Shown here: in pieces, positions 33,917 to 42,369 of the stretch
Position numbering within the stretch: the first letter of the stretch is position 1
Layout of the letters: the number at the start of each line of letters is the position of its first letter
Origin: Opitutus terrae PB90-1
GTDB taxonomy: Bacteria > Verrucomicrobiota > Verrucomicrobiia > Opitutales > Opitutaceae
Reading direction: 5' to 3'
Assembly: GCF_000019965.1 (NCBI RefSeq)
Contig: NC_010571.1
Span: 3,605,001-3,669,000 of the forward strand
DNA length: 64,000 nt
Position numbers and translations under genes: made by a program
Notes under the pieces: generated by a model
Seen by the model: only the letters and a program-made list of their open reading frames with translations
Databases searched by the model: none
Told to the model about the DNA's origin: nothing

Positions 33917-36604
33917 ATGAAAACGCGGTCACAGGTGTGGGCAGGCATTCACCGACTGGGGTTGGCCATGGCGCTCGGGTGGCTCGCACCGGCGCCGCTG
34001 CTCGTCGGCCAGACGCCGACGGAAACCAAGATTCGGCTGATGGCTGATGCGCTGCGCGCGCGAGATGCGGGGGAATTGGAGCGGGCGCGGAAAATTGCGG
34101 AGGAACTGCAGGTGCTGTTGCCCAACGATCCCGCCGCGCGTCGGCTGCTGGAAGAGATCGATGCGCGCATCGCCGCGCGGGACGAAGCAGCGCGCAATCC
34201 GAAACCGCCGCCGATGCAGGAGGTGCAGATTCCCGAGCCCACCCAGCCGCGGGCGGACGCGAACCGCTCGGCGGGGCCGCCAACCACGCCGGCGAGTTCC
34301 TCGGCGAACGACGTGCCCGTCGACCTGCAAAACGAGGCGGATCAGCTGGCGCGAGCCGAGGCGCGGCGAATCGAAAGCCTCGTGGCGGAGGTGCCGCGGC
34401 AGCGGCAGCGCGCCCGGCGACTCGCGGCCGCAAGCCGGTTCGACGAGGCGCTGGACCTGCTCGATGCGGCGATCGCAGCGCTGCCCGCGAATCCTGCGAC
34501 GAAGCAAGCGGTGGCGGATCTCGAGGCCGAGCGGGAATCGATTGCGACAAAGCAGCCGCGCAAGCCGGCGGACAAATCGTCCGCGGACACGTCGGGCACG
34601 CCGTCGGCTCGCACTTCGGAGCGGGCACGGAGCGGACTCCAGCACGATCCCCCCGAGCGCTCAGACGGGCTGGCGCAACGGATCGCGCGCGGTCGCAGCC
34701 AGTATCTGGCGGGCGATTTCGAAGCCGCGCTGATTACCTTCCGCGCGGTGGAGCAGAGCGATCCGGGGAACCAGCAGGCGAGGGAGTTTTTGGCACGGAT
34801 GGCGGGAGAGGGGATGACGGGGAAGATGAGCCGGGAGCAGACGCGGGCGCGGTTGTTGGCGGACGTGACGAAAAGCTGGCAACAGCCGCCGACCATGGAC
34901 CGGCCAGCGAACGAAATCGGCGCGCTCGAAGTCGGCGCGGGCTTGCGGCGAAAATTGGAGTCGATCGTGCTGCCGAGCGTGAGTTTCACACGCACGGAGA
35001 TTGGACAAGTGGTGGCGGCGCTCGGCGCGATCGCGGAGGAGTTCGATACAGGCGTCGAACCGAAAGGCGTGAACATCGTGCTGCTCGATCCGAGCCACAA
35101 AAAGCCAACGGTTACGCTCACGCTGCGCAACACGCCCTTGAATCGCGTGCTCGACTTCGTGACCGAATCGATCGGCTACCAGTATGAGGTGCAGGCGGAC
35201 GCCGTGGTCGTGCGGCCCGGCGGCGACAACGGGGTGCTCGACACGCGATTTTTCCCGGTGGCCAGGGCGACGGTGCTCCGGATGACCAACGGCGGCGCGC
35301 CGGCGAATGTCACCGCCACGCGCGCGGAGCCGGTGGGCGGGTCCGCCGCGCCGATCCCTCCCAGTGCGGCGAGCGAGGGGCCCGCGCTACGTGCGTTTTT
35401 GCAGCAGGCCGGGGTGAACTTCGACGCCGTCGCCGGCGCGAGCCTCGCCTACGACGGGGCCGCGTTGATCGTGACGCAGACGCCGCGGAATCTGGCGCGG
35501 ATCGGCAACCTGCTCGAACGCTACCGCGACGTGCGCCAGGTGGAGATCGAGGCGAAGTTCCTCGAGGTGCAGGAAGGCGCGCTTGAGGAATTGGGCGTGA
35601 ACTGGACCGTCGCGACCAAGGCGACCCAGCGCAACGCCGGCGCCAACGCACGCTACCAGACGAGCGGCCGGGCCCTGGCTTCCGCCTTCAACGATGCGAC
35701 CGGCGCGCAACAGGGGAGAATCGTGCGGCCGGCGCTGCCGTCCGTGTTCGCCGATGAAAACGAGAACGGCGTCTACGATCCGGGCGAACCGGTGACCTCC
35801 AGCGCACAGATCGGGATCGACCTGCCGATCGTGAACAACGCGCCGCGGATTCCCGGTGGCGCGGATCTGGCGCTGGGCGCGGGCCCGCTCGCCACGATCA
35901 GCGGCGTGATCGGCGAGTTCGACGTGAACGCGGTCGTTCGCGCGCTTTCCCAACAGCAGGGCACCGATCTGCTTAGCGCGCCGAAGGTGACGGTGCTGTC
36001 CGGCAACCCGGCGACGATCACCGTCGCGCAGGAGATGCGGTATCCGCAAAGCTTCGGGCAGACGCAGAGTCAGGTCGGTACCGGCAACGCGAGCGGCGGC
36101 GGCTCGGCCGGCGTCGCGATCACCGCCGGCACGCCGCAGGAATTCACCAAACGCAACATCGGCGTCGAGCTGCGCGTGACACCGACGGTGGAGGAGGACG
36201 ACTACAGCATCAGCCTCGATCTGAATCCCAAGGTCACGGAGTTCGATGGCTTCGTCGAATACGGCGGGCCCAGCATCGCGATCTCCGGCAGCACCACGGT
36301 GACCGTGCCCTCCGGCTTTTATCAGCCGATTTTTTCCGTGCGCGACATTGCCACGAAGGTGACGATTTGGGATGGCGCGACGCTTGTGATGGGCGGACTC
36401 ACGCGCGAAGAGGTGAAAAAGGTGAACGACAAGGTGCCGATCCTCGGCGACCTGCCGCTGATCGGCCGGGCGTTCCGCTCGAAAGGCGAGAGCGCGCAGA
36501 AGCGCAATCTGCTGATTTTCGTCACGGCCAACCTGGTCAATCCTGGCGGCGCGCCGAAGAAGCTGCGGATGGAGCAGCTCGCGGCGACGGCGCTGGAGCG
36601 ATAG
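33917..36604 (+). CDS. Secretin-family outer membrane protein (Amuc_1098 family / PilQ-like)
   Basis: The product is 895 aa. ATG 33917 follows the previous stop by five bases and gives a signal peptide (MKTRSQVW, hydrophobic core, cleavage near VGQ at about 32). The N-terminal third has helical repeat, TPR-like segments (ARDAGELERARKIAEELQVLLPNDPAARRLLEE) and Pro/Ala-rich linkers. A secretin N-type domain with SFTRTEIGQVVAALG follows at about 350. The C-terminal secretin domain (about 540-880) has VEIEAKFLEVQEGALEELGV, LSAPKVTVLSGNPATITV, ELRVTPTVEEDDYSISLDL and the closing KVPILGDLPLIGRAFRS. It should form the outer membrane pore of the pilus-like apparatus whose inner parts are encoded just upstream. 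Confidence 0.95.
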   Translation: MKTRSQVWAGIHRLGLAMALGWLAPAPLLVGQTPTETKIRLMADALRARDAGELERARKIAEELQVLLPNDPAARRLLEEIDARIAARDEAARNPKPPPMQEVQIPEPTQPRADANRSAGPPTTPASSSANDVPVDLQNEADQLARAEARRIESLVAEVPRQRQRARRLAAASRFDEALDLLDAAIAALPANPATKQAVADLEAERESIATKQPRKPADKSSADTSGTPSARTSERARSGLQHDPPERSDGLAQRIARGRSQYLAGDFEAALITFRAVEQSDPGNQQAREFLARMAGEGMTGKMSREQTRARLLADVTKSWQQPPTMDRPANEIGALEVGAGLRRKLESIVLPSVSFTRTEIGQVVAALGAIAEEFDTGVEPKGVNIVLLDPSHKKPTVTLTLRNTPLNRVLDFVTESIGYQYEVQADAVVVRPGGDNGVLDTRFFPVARATVLRMTNGGAPANVTATRAEPVGGSAAPIPPSAASEGPALRAFLQQAGVNFDAVAGASLAYDGAALIVTQTPRNLARIGNLLERYRDVRQVEIEAKFLEVQEGALEELGVNWTVATKATQRNAGANARYQTSGRALASAFNDATGAQQGRIVRPALPSVFADENENGVYDPGEPVTSSAQIGIDLPIVNNAPRIPGGADLALGAGPLATISGVIGEFDVNAVVRALSQQQGTDLLSAPKVTVLSGNPATITVAQEMRYPQSFGQTQSQVGTGNASGGGSAGVAITAGTPQEFTKRNIGVELRVTPTVEEDDYSISLDLNPKVTEFDGFVEYGGPSIAISGSTTVTVPSGFYQPIFSVRDIATKVTIWDGATLVMGGLTREEVKKVNDKVPILGDLPLIGRAFRSKGESAQKRNLLIFVTANLVNPGGAPKKLRMEQLAATALER

Positions 36605-36622
36605 GCGAGGCTCCGAATTCGT

Positions 36623-36682
36623 CCCGCTCCTCACGGAGCGGGGTACGTCCGGAGTCTCGTGGCCCTGCGCGTGAGCGCAGGG
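36623..36682. repeat. Twin hairpins with TCAC and GTGA tetraloops
   Basis: Hairpin 1 is CCCGCTCC (36623-36630), loop TCAC, GGAGCGGG (36635-36642). Hairpin 2 is CCCTGCGC (36663-36670), loop GTGA, GCGCAGGG (36675-36682). Both have 8-bp perfect stems, and the two tetraloops are exact reverse complements. It starts 19 bases after the secretin stop. Confidence 0.85.
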
Positions 36683-36774
36683 AAATCCGACAAAAAAGAT
36701 TTTGGAAAACGCGCCCTGGTCGCGCCGGTGTTCGCCGTCGATCGGGAACGCGCTGGTCGCTCTGTCTGGGTTCG

Positions 36775-36800
36775 CGGCTGCCGGCCAGCGGCAGCCCTAC
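36775..36800. repeat. Half copy of the GTAGGG/CCCTAC element
   Basis: GGCTGCCG (36776-36783), loop GCCAG, CGGCAGCC (36789-36796), then CTAC. This equals the right half of the 20799-20875 element. No matching left half is evident. It lies in the gap between the secretin gene and the convergent sensor kinase gene. Confidence 0.6.
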
Positions 36801-36883
36801 GACTGGCGCAGTCTCGGTATTTGGGCGCCGGCTCGCCGAGCGGGCCTACAACCGGGACCCTGCGCCTCCGTGGTTGGCTATTC

Positions 36884-39800
36884 TCAGTTCGACCGCGTCA
36901 GACCCGCAGCGCCCACCGCGTAGTCGCTGATCACGGCGTGCAGCGCTCGCGCGAGATCGTCACCGCTGAACGGCTTGGGCAGCACGACGCACCGCGGCAG
37001 TGCCTTGACGTTGGCGCGCACCGCGTCGCCGCGGTAGCCGGTGATGATGACGGCGGGAATCAGCCAGCCGCGGCTGCGGATTTGCCGGATGAGATCGGCG
37101 CCGGTGAGCCGCGGCATCGTCAGGTCCGTCACGATCGCCTGGAAGCGCGTCGGCTGCGAGGCGAAGGCATTCAGGGCGGCCTGCGGATCGCAGAACATCA
37201 TCGGCCGGTAACCGAGCTGGTGCAGCCGCGTGGCGACGAAATTTGCGACGGAGCGCTCGTCATCGACGACGATGATCTCCTGTTGCGCTCCGCGCGGTAC
37301 GGGAGAATTCGGCGCGGGCGGGCTGCTGGTTTCACTCGACGGAGGAAAATAGATCTCGAACGAGGTGCCGAGCCCCGGGCTGCTGCGCACGCGAATCGCG
37401 CCCTGGTGTCCGGTGACGACGCCCTGCACGATCGACAGCCCCAGACCGGTGCCTTCGCCCTGCGGCTTGGTGGTGAAGAAAGGATCGAAGATCCGACCCA
37501 GCGTGGAGGCGTCCATGCCGCTGCCGTCATCGCTGACGACCAGCCGCATCGCTTCGCCGATCCACAATGAGTCGACCTCCGCCGCGATTTCACGGGAGAC
37601 TTGCACGGACTGCACGGTGATCTCGAGGCGGCCGCGCTCATTGGGCAAAGCTTGCAGCGCATTGGTGCAGAGGTTCAGGACGACCTGCTGGATCTGCGTC
37701 GCGTCGGCGCGGATGGTGCCGCTCTGCAGCGTGGTCACGATCTCGACGGTCGAAGGGGCTGAAGCGCGGATGAGCTTCACTGCCTCGGCGACGGGCTGGG
37801 CGAGGTCGAGCGGCACCAGTTGCACGTGCGTTTGCCGCGAGAACGTGAGGATGCGTGCGACCAATTCCTTGGCGCGCGTACCCGCCGAGCGGATGCCGGC
37901 GAGATCGCCCTGGAGCGCCGGGTTGTCGGGAGCGTCCTGGCTGGCGAGCTCACAATAGCCGAGGATCGCGGTGAGGATGTTGTTGAAATCATGCGCGATC
38001 CCGCCCGCGAGCGTGCCGATGCTTTCGAGCTTCTGCGCCTGGATGAGCTGCGCCTCGAGCCGGCGCCGGCGCTCCTGCTCATTCAGCGATTCCGTGATGT
38101 CCTCTTCGAGCACCAGGTAGTGGTGGGCGTCGCCCCCCGCCTGGCGGATGGGGGCGATCAAGCAGCGCACCTGGAAGTCGCGTCCTTCGGGTCGGCGGTT
38201 GGTCAACTGGCCGCGCCACGTCTCGCCGCGCTGCACCGTGGCGGTGATCTGCTGGACGAGCTCGGGCGTTATCGTGGGCGTCCGCACCGACCGCAGCAGT
38301 TGGCCGACGAGCGTGGAGTCGGCACGGCCGTTCATCTCGTAGGCGCGGGGATTGGCGAAGACGATCGTCTCCTCCCGATCGACGATGAAAATAGCGGCCG
38401 GGCTCTGCTCGATCGCTTTGGAGAGAATCTGGTTTTGCTGGAGCTGGGCGGCGAGCCGCTCGTTGCTCGCGTGCAGCTCGCGGGTGCGCTCGGCGACGAG
38501 CCGCTCGAGTTGCGTGTTCTTGCGTCGTTGCAGCGCAAAGGTCAGCTGGCCGCCGACCAGGATCAGCCCGAGGCCGACGACGCAGAACGCGACGTACGCG
38601 GCAACGGTGCGGTACCAGGGAGGCCGGATGGCGAATTCCACCGTCGCTTCCGTGCCCAGGGTGGAGCCGCTCTGCGGGCGCACATGCAGCCGATAGCGGC
38701 CCTCGCGCAGGTCCTTGAAGGCGATCGAGCCGCTGCTGCGCAGCGGCATCCAACCGGCGCGGCCACCCTCGAGCCACACGTCGAACTCCACCGGCTTGAA
38801 GGCGCTGGACGGCGCGCAGAAATGCACGGTGAGGGAATTGTCCGCATACGGCAGCGGTGTCGCCAGCGCGGCCGTGCTGAGCAGCGTGCGCCGGCCAGTG
38901 CGGGTTTCGATGCGGGTGATCAGTGCGCGCAACGGCTCCTCGGGGGCAGTTGCCATGGCCGGATCGAAACGCGTCAGGTGGCCGTCGGCGTGCATCCACA
39001 CGACGCCGTCGGGCTGGAACGTGAAGTAGTAGGGGCGGAATCCTGCGGGCATTTTCTCGCGCAGATCGCGCCAGCCGCCGGGGCGCTCCTCCAGCACATG
39101 CACTCCCTCCCGCGTGGTGATCCACCAACGGCCGCGGCTGTCGCGTCCCGGCCGGCCCACGATGTCGGTGACACGCGGGAAATGGCGGGCAAATTCCGTG
39201 TCCGGCAGGAAGCGGCGGGCCGACTCGTCGAACCGCAGGATCCGATCGCCGACGTTGAATCGCACACCCGGTTTCCAGCGAAACACCTGGGCCCAATTGT
39301 TCGGCACGCCGTGTTCGGCGCCGAAGTATTCAATCGTGGGCCGGCCCTCGACCAGCCGCATGCGGCCGAGCCGACCGTTGCCGAGTTCCAGCCAGACGGA
39401 GCCATCGTCGGCGGCCACGGAACCATAAATCTTTTCGAGCGATGGCTCGGGAAAAGACTCAAGCTGGAACGTGTCGCCGCGGCGCGCGATCCATCCGATC
39501 TGACCGGTGGCGCCGTAGAGCCAGCGACCGTTCACCGGCGGATGATCGACCAGCCGCAGGTTGTCCACCTCCGGAGCGAACGCGACCCACTGCTCCGCCT
39601 GGCGGCAATACGCGCCGCGGTCAGTGGCGACGACCAGCACGCCCATTTCGGTGGAAGGATTGGAAACGAAACGGCCCGCCGGCGTATCTGGCCGCAGTTC
39701 GATCATTCGGCCGTGATCATCATAGATCGCACGCCGGGCCGTGCCGTCGGCGAGGACCCAGAGACGTCCCTCGAAGCGGAAGGGCTGCGCGACATTGAGG

Positions 39801-40900
39801 CCGGAGCCGATCAGCGGCTCGAAGTGGGAGATCCGGGACGGAAATTCCACCTGCAGTACCCCGTCGCTGAGCAAGCCCCAGATCACGCCGCCAGGCGCGG
39901 CGACGAGGCGCAGGACGCGGCCGAGCCGGCGGTCGTAGCTGCGGTCGAGGACCTGCACGACGCGGCCGCTGGCATCGAAAAACACGACGCCGAGGTTTTC
40001 GATTGCGGCCGCATAAAAGCCACCGGCAGTCGCGCAGAGATCGTTCACCTGAATGTCACCGGCCATCGGCCCGGCCGCGCCAAACGGCCGCAGGGTCCGG
40101 CCATCGAACACGCGCAGCCCATGGCCGTAGGTGCCCACCAGCATTTCCTCTTCGAGCGGCACCGCACACGTGATCGTGTCGCTGGCGGAAATCGCCGGTG
40201 CGTAGGACACGGGATGCATGCCTCCGGCGTCGATCCGCCAGAGCGCTCCGCCGGTGCGATCGCTCACGTAGCTGGTGCCTTGGAACCAGAACGCGTGCTG
40301 GATCGAATCGACGCGTCCGATGGCGCGCGCGGACTCGCCCGGCCGCCACGCCAGAATCGGACCGCTGCCGCTGTGCCACAGCCAGGCCGGACCGGCTTCG
40401 ATCGCCTTGCGCGGCGTAGCGCCGTCGCGGCGATCGTCAGCGGACCAAGGCTGCACGACGTGGGCCCGCCAGCCGCCTCGCTCCTCGAACTGAATCTGCG
40501 CGAAGCCCTCCGGGGCGGCGACGTAAAGATCGCCGTTGGCATCCACCGCCACGCCGGTGGCCGTTAGCGGCGCCTCGTCCTCGGCGTGCGGGAATACTTC
40601 CCAACGCGTCCCGTCGCCGAGTGCCAGCTGCTGGTTCGCGAAGACGAGGATGCGTCCATCGGGCAGCACATGCAGGTCCGTCGGCGGCGTGCCCAAGCCG
40701 AGGGAAACCGACGTGTGCACGTTGAAAAGAGGCGCACCGACTTCGAGCAGCCCCGGAGCCGGCGCGCCCATCTGCTGCGCGAGGAGTCCCACGCCGGAGA
40801 AACCAAGGCACAGCGCCACGCTCAACCGCGCCACGCCAGCGAAGAGGGGCCGCACGGGCGGCACGGCCGGCCGGTCAGAAAACGACGGCGAGAAGCGCAT
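36884..40900 (-). CDS. Periplasmic-propeller hybrid sensor histidine kinase
   Basis: The product is 1338 aa. A signal peptide lies within residues ~15-45 (LSVALCLGFSGVGLLAQ). A large periplasmic region (about 50-650) has two-component-regulator-propeller-like repeats (PPTDLHVLPDGRILVFAN, VAVDANGDLYVAAPEG, PRVTDIVGRPGRDSRGRWWI). A Y_Y_Y-type beta-sandwich follows (about 680-760), then a membrane helix (about 767-790), a PAS domain (about 835-940), HisKA with the phospho-His near 968 (GGIAHDFNNILTAILGYCEL), HATPase_c (NLCTNALQA, DDGSGMD, GTGLGLSIV), and a C-terminal receiver with Asp near 1257 (VTDLTMPRLTG). The sensor half resembles Bacteroides HTCS polysaccharide sensors, but the AraC output domain is missing. 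It is monocistronic. Confidence 0.95.
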   Translation of the reverse strand: MRFSPSFSDRPAVPPVRPLFAGVARLSVALCLGFSGVGLLAQQMGAPAPGLLEVGAPLFNVHTSVSLGLGTPPTDLHVLPDGRILVFANQQLALGDGTRWEVFPHAEDEAPLTATGVAVDANGDLYVAAPEGFAQIQFEERGGWRAHVVQPWSADDRRDGATPRKAIEAGPAWLWHSGSGPILAWRPGESARAIGRVDSIQHAFWFQGTSYVSDRTGGALWRIDAGGMHPVSYAPAISASDTITCAVPLEEEMLVGTYGHGLRVFDGRTLRPFGAAGPMAGDIQVNDLCATAGGFYAAAIENLGVVFFDASGRVVQVLDRSYDRRLGRVLRLVAAPGGVIWGLLSDGVLQVEFPSRISHFEPLIGSGLNVAQPFRFEGRLWVLADGTARRAIYDDHGRMIELRPDTPAGRFVSNPSTEMGVLVVATDRGAYCRQAEQWVAFAPEVDNLRLVDHPPVNGRWLYGATGQIGWIARRGDTFQLESFPEPSLEKIYGSVAADDGSVWLELGNGRLGRMRLVEGRPTIEYFGAEHGVPNNWAQVFRWKPGVRFNVGDRILRFDESARRFLPDTEFARHFPRVTDIVGRPGRDSRGRWWITTREGVHVLEERPGGWRDLREKMPAGFRPYYFTFQPDGVVWMHADGHLTRFDPAMATAPEEPLRALITRIETRTGRRTLLSTAALATPLPYADNSLTVHFCAPSSAFKPVEFDVWLEGGRAGWMPLRSSGSIAFKDLREGRYRLHVRPQSGSTLGTEATVEFAIRPPWYRTVAAYVAFCVVGLGLILVGGQLTFALQRRKNTQLERLVAERTRELHASNERLAAQLQQNQILSKAIEQSPAAIFIVDREETIVFANPRAYEMNGRADSTLVGQLLRSVRTPTITPELVQQITATVQRGETWRGQLTNRRPEGRDFQVRCLIAPIRQAGGDAHHYLVLEEDITESLNEQERRRRLEAQLIQAQKLESIGTLAGGIAHDFNNILTAILGYCELASQDAPDNPALQGDLAGIRSAGTRAKELVARILTFSRQTHVQLVPLDLAQPVAEAVKLIRASAPSTVEIVTTLQSGTIRADATQIQQVVLNLCTNALQALPNERGRLEITVQSVQVSREIAAEVDSLWIGEAMRLVVSDDGSGMDASTLGRIFDPFFTTKPQGEGTGLGLSIVQGVVTGHQGAIRVRSSPGLGTSFEIYFPPSSETSSPPAPNSPVPRGAQQEIIVVDDERSVANFVATRLHQLGYRPMMFCDPQAALNAFASQPTRFQAIVTDLTMPRLTGADLIRQIRSRGWLIPAVIITGYRGDAVRANVKALPRCVVLPKPFSGDDLARALHAVISDYAVGAAGLTRSN

Positions 40901-41110
40901 GGAATCAGGTGGAGACCGGATCGTCGGAACCAGGTGCCGCGCGAGCGCGACAGAGACGGGTGCAAGCCGAAGCCGGTTGGGAAGTGGCGGGTGTTTCCTG
41001 CACTATCGGCGTCGGTAGGTTGTACTTAAGACGCGGACGTGTCGAGCCTCCCCGCGCGCGTGCGCCTGACCTCACTTGACCCGGGCGCGGCACGCGCCTC
41101 TCGTTGAGTC

Positions 41111-42073
41111 ATGGCAAAATGGCTGTTGGTCGACGGATTCAATCTCGCCTACCGGTGCTTCTACGCGATCCCGGAGCTGACCCGAGCCGACGGTTTTCCC
41201 ACCAACGCGCTGCACGGCTGGCTCAAATCGCTGTGGATGCTCGCAGACCAGACCAAGCCAGACGCCTGCGTGGTGTTTTTTGATTTGGGCGGCGCGCAGG
41301 ACCGGCTGGCACTGCACGCGGACTACAAGGCGCAGCGCGAAGAGATGCCGGAAAGTCTCGCGCGGCAGCTGCCGTACGTGAAGTCGCTCACCCGCGCCAT
41401 GGGCTGCGTGGGCGTGGAGCAGGAAGGCGTGGAGAGCGACGACCTGCTGGCGTCGCAGGCCGTGGCGTTGAGCCGCGCCGGGCACGAGGTGCTGATCGTG
41501 AGTTCCGACAAGGATTTCGCCCAGATCGTTGATGAGCGGGTGAAGATCATGCTGCCGCCGCCGACCGCGAATCCAAAGCTCGGTTGGCGATTGATGGACG
41601 CGGCGGGCGTGCAAGCGAAGTTTGGCGTGCCGCCACGGATGATTGCGGATTATCTCGCGCTGGTCGGCGACACGTCGGACAACATCCCGGGGCTCGCCGG
41701 GGTGGGGCCGAAGACGGCGGCGAAATGGCTGAACGAATTCGAGACGCTCGAGGGCGTGATGGCGCACTGCGCCGAGTTGAAACCGGAGCGTTTTCGCGAG
41801 CCGATTTGCGCGGAGGCGGACAAACTGCGACGCAATCTGAAGCTGACGACGTTGAATCTCGGGCTGCCGGTTCTCTCCGTGCCGCCGGTGCAGCCGCAGC
41901 CGGAGGCGTTGTTTGCGCTGATCGAGGAACTCGGGATGAAAACGAATCTGGCGGAAGCGCGCCGGCGCTACGCGGCGGGAGCGGCGACGACGAAGATCGG
42001 TGCGCTTACCGGCGCACCGCCGCCCACGCCGGTCGCTGCTCCGCTGACGCCGGTGCAGGGCGAATTGTTTTGA
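41111..42073 (+). CDS. 5'-3' exonuclease (PolA N-terminal / flap endonuclease family)
   Basis: The product is 320 aa. It matches the stand-alone 5' nuclease fold. The metal-binding residues appear in order in WLLVDGFNLAYRCFY (Asp), VVFFDLGG, EGVESDDLLASQAV (Asp-Asp) and VSSDKDFAQIV (Asp-Asp), followed by the helix-hairpin-helix DNA-binding segment GDTSDNIPGLAGVGPKTAAKWL. The C-terminus (about 280-320) is Ala/Pro-rich. It is not fused to a polymerase domain. It probably trims RNA primers or flaps, like Xni/ExoIX or phage T5-type nucleases. It stands alone. Confidence 0.95.
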   Translation: MAKWLLVDGFNLAYRCFYAIPELTRADGFPTNALHGWLKSLWMLADQTKPDACVVFFDLGGAQDRLALHADYKAQREEMPESLARQLPYVKSLTRAMGCVGVEQEGVESDDLLASQAVALSRAGHEVLIVSSDKDFAQIVDERVKIMLPPPTANPKLGWRLMDAAGVQAKFGVPPRMIADYLALVGDTSDNIPGLAGVGPKTAAKWLNEFETLEGVMAHCAELKPERFREPICAEADKLRRNLKLTTLNLGLPVLSVPPVQPQPEALFALIEELGMKTNLAEARRRYAAGAATTKIGALTGAPPPTPVAAPLTPVQGELF

Positions 42074-42123
42074 AGCGGGGAGCCGCGGCATCTGGCCCGC
42101 GGTTCGCACCGGGTGGACGGATA

Positions 42124-42138
42124 CGGGCGAGACGCCCG
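42124..42138. repeat. Short hairpin CGGGCG-AGA-CGCCCG
   Basis: This is a 6-bp perfect stem with an AGA loop in the 296-bp gap between the exonuclease gene and the NHL-repeat gene. The surrounding sequence (GTGGAGCGG-CTTGCCCTCAACGCGTTCG at 42170-42197) is closely similar to that at 46308-46330, so this gap and the gap after the NHL gene carry related repeat material. Confidence 0.55.
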
Positions 42139-42369
42139 CGCTCCCACGCCAGCGTGGTCGGGTAGTCCAAGTGGAGCGGCTTGCCCTCAACGCGTTCGAA
42201 TCGGCAGCGTCGGCCCGGGGCGGCCGTCCTCCGAGGCGCAGGCGCGTTCGAGTCGCGGATGCAAACCATCGCTACTTATCCCGACAAGAGATCCTGCAAT
42301 CCTCGTTCTCGCCATTTTGTTGCTCGTTCTGTGGCAAGGAAGTCGCATGTTCGAAGTCCCGCTTCGATC

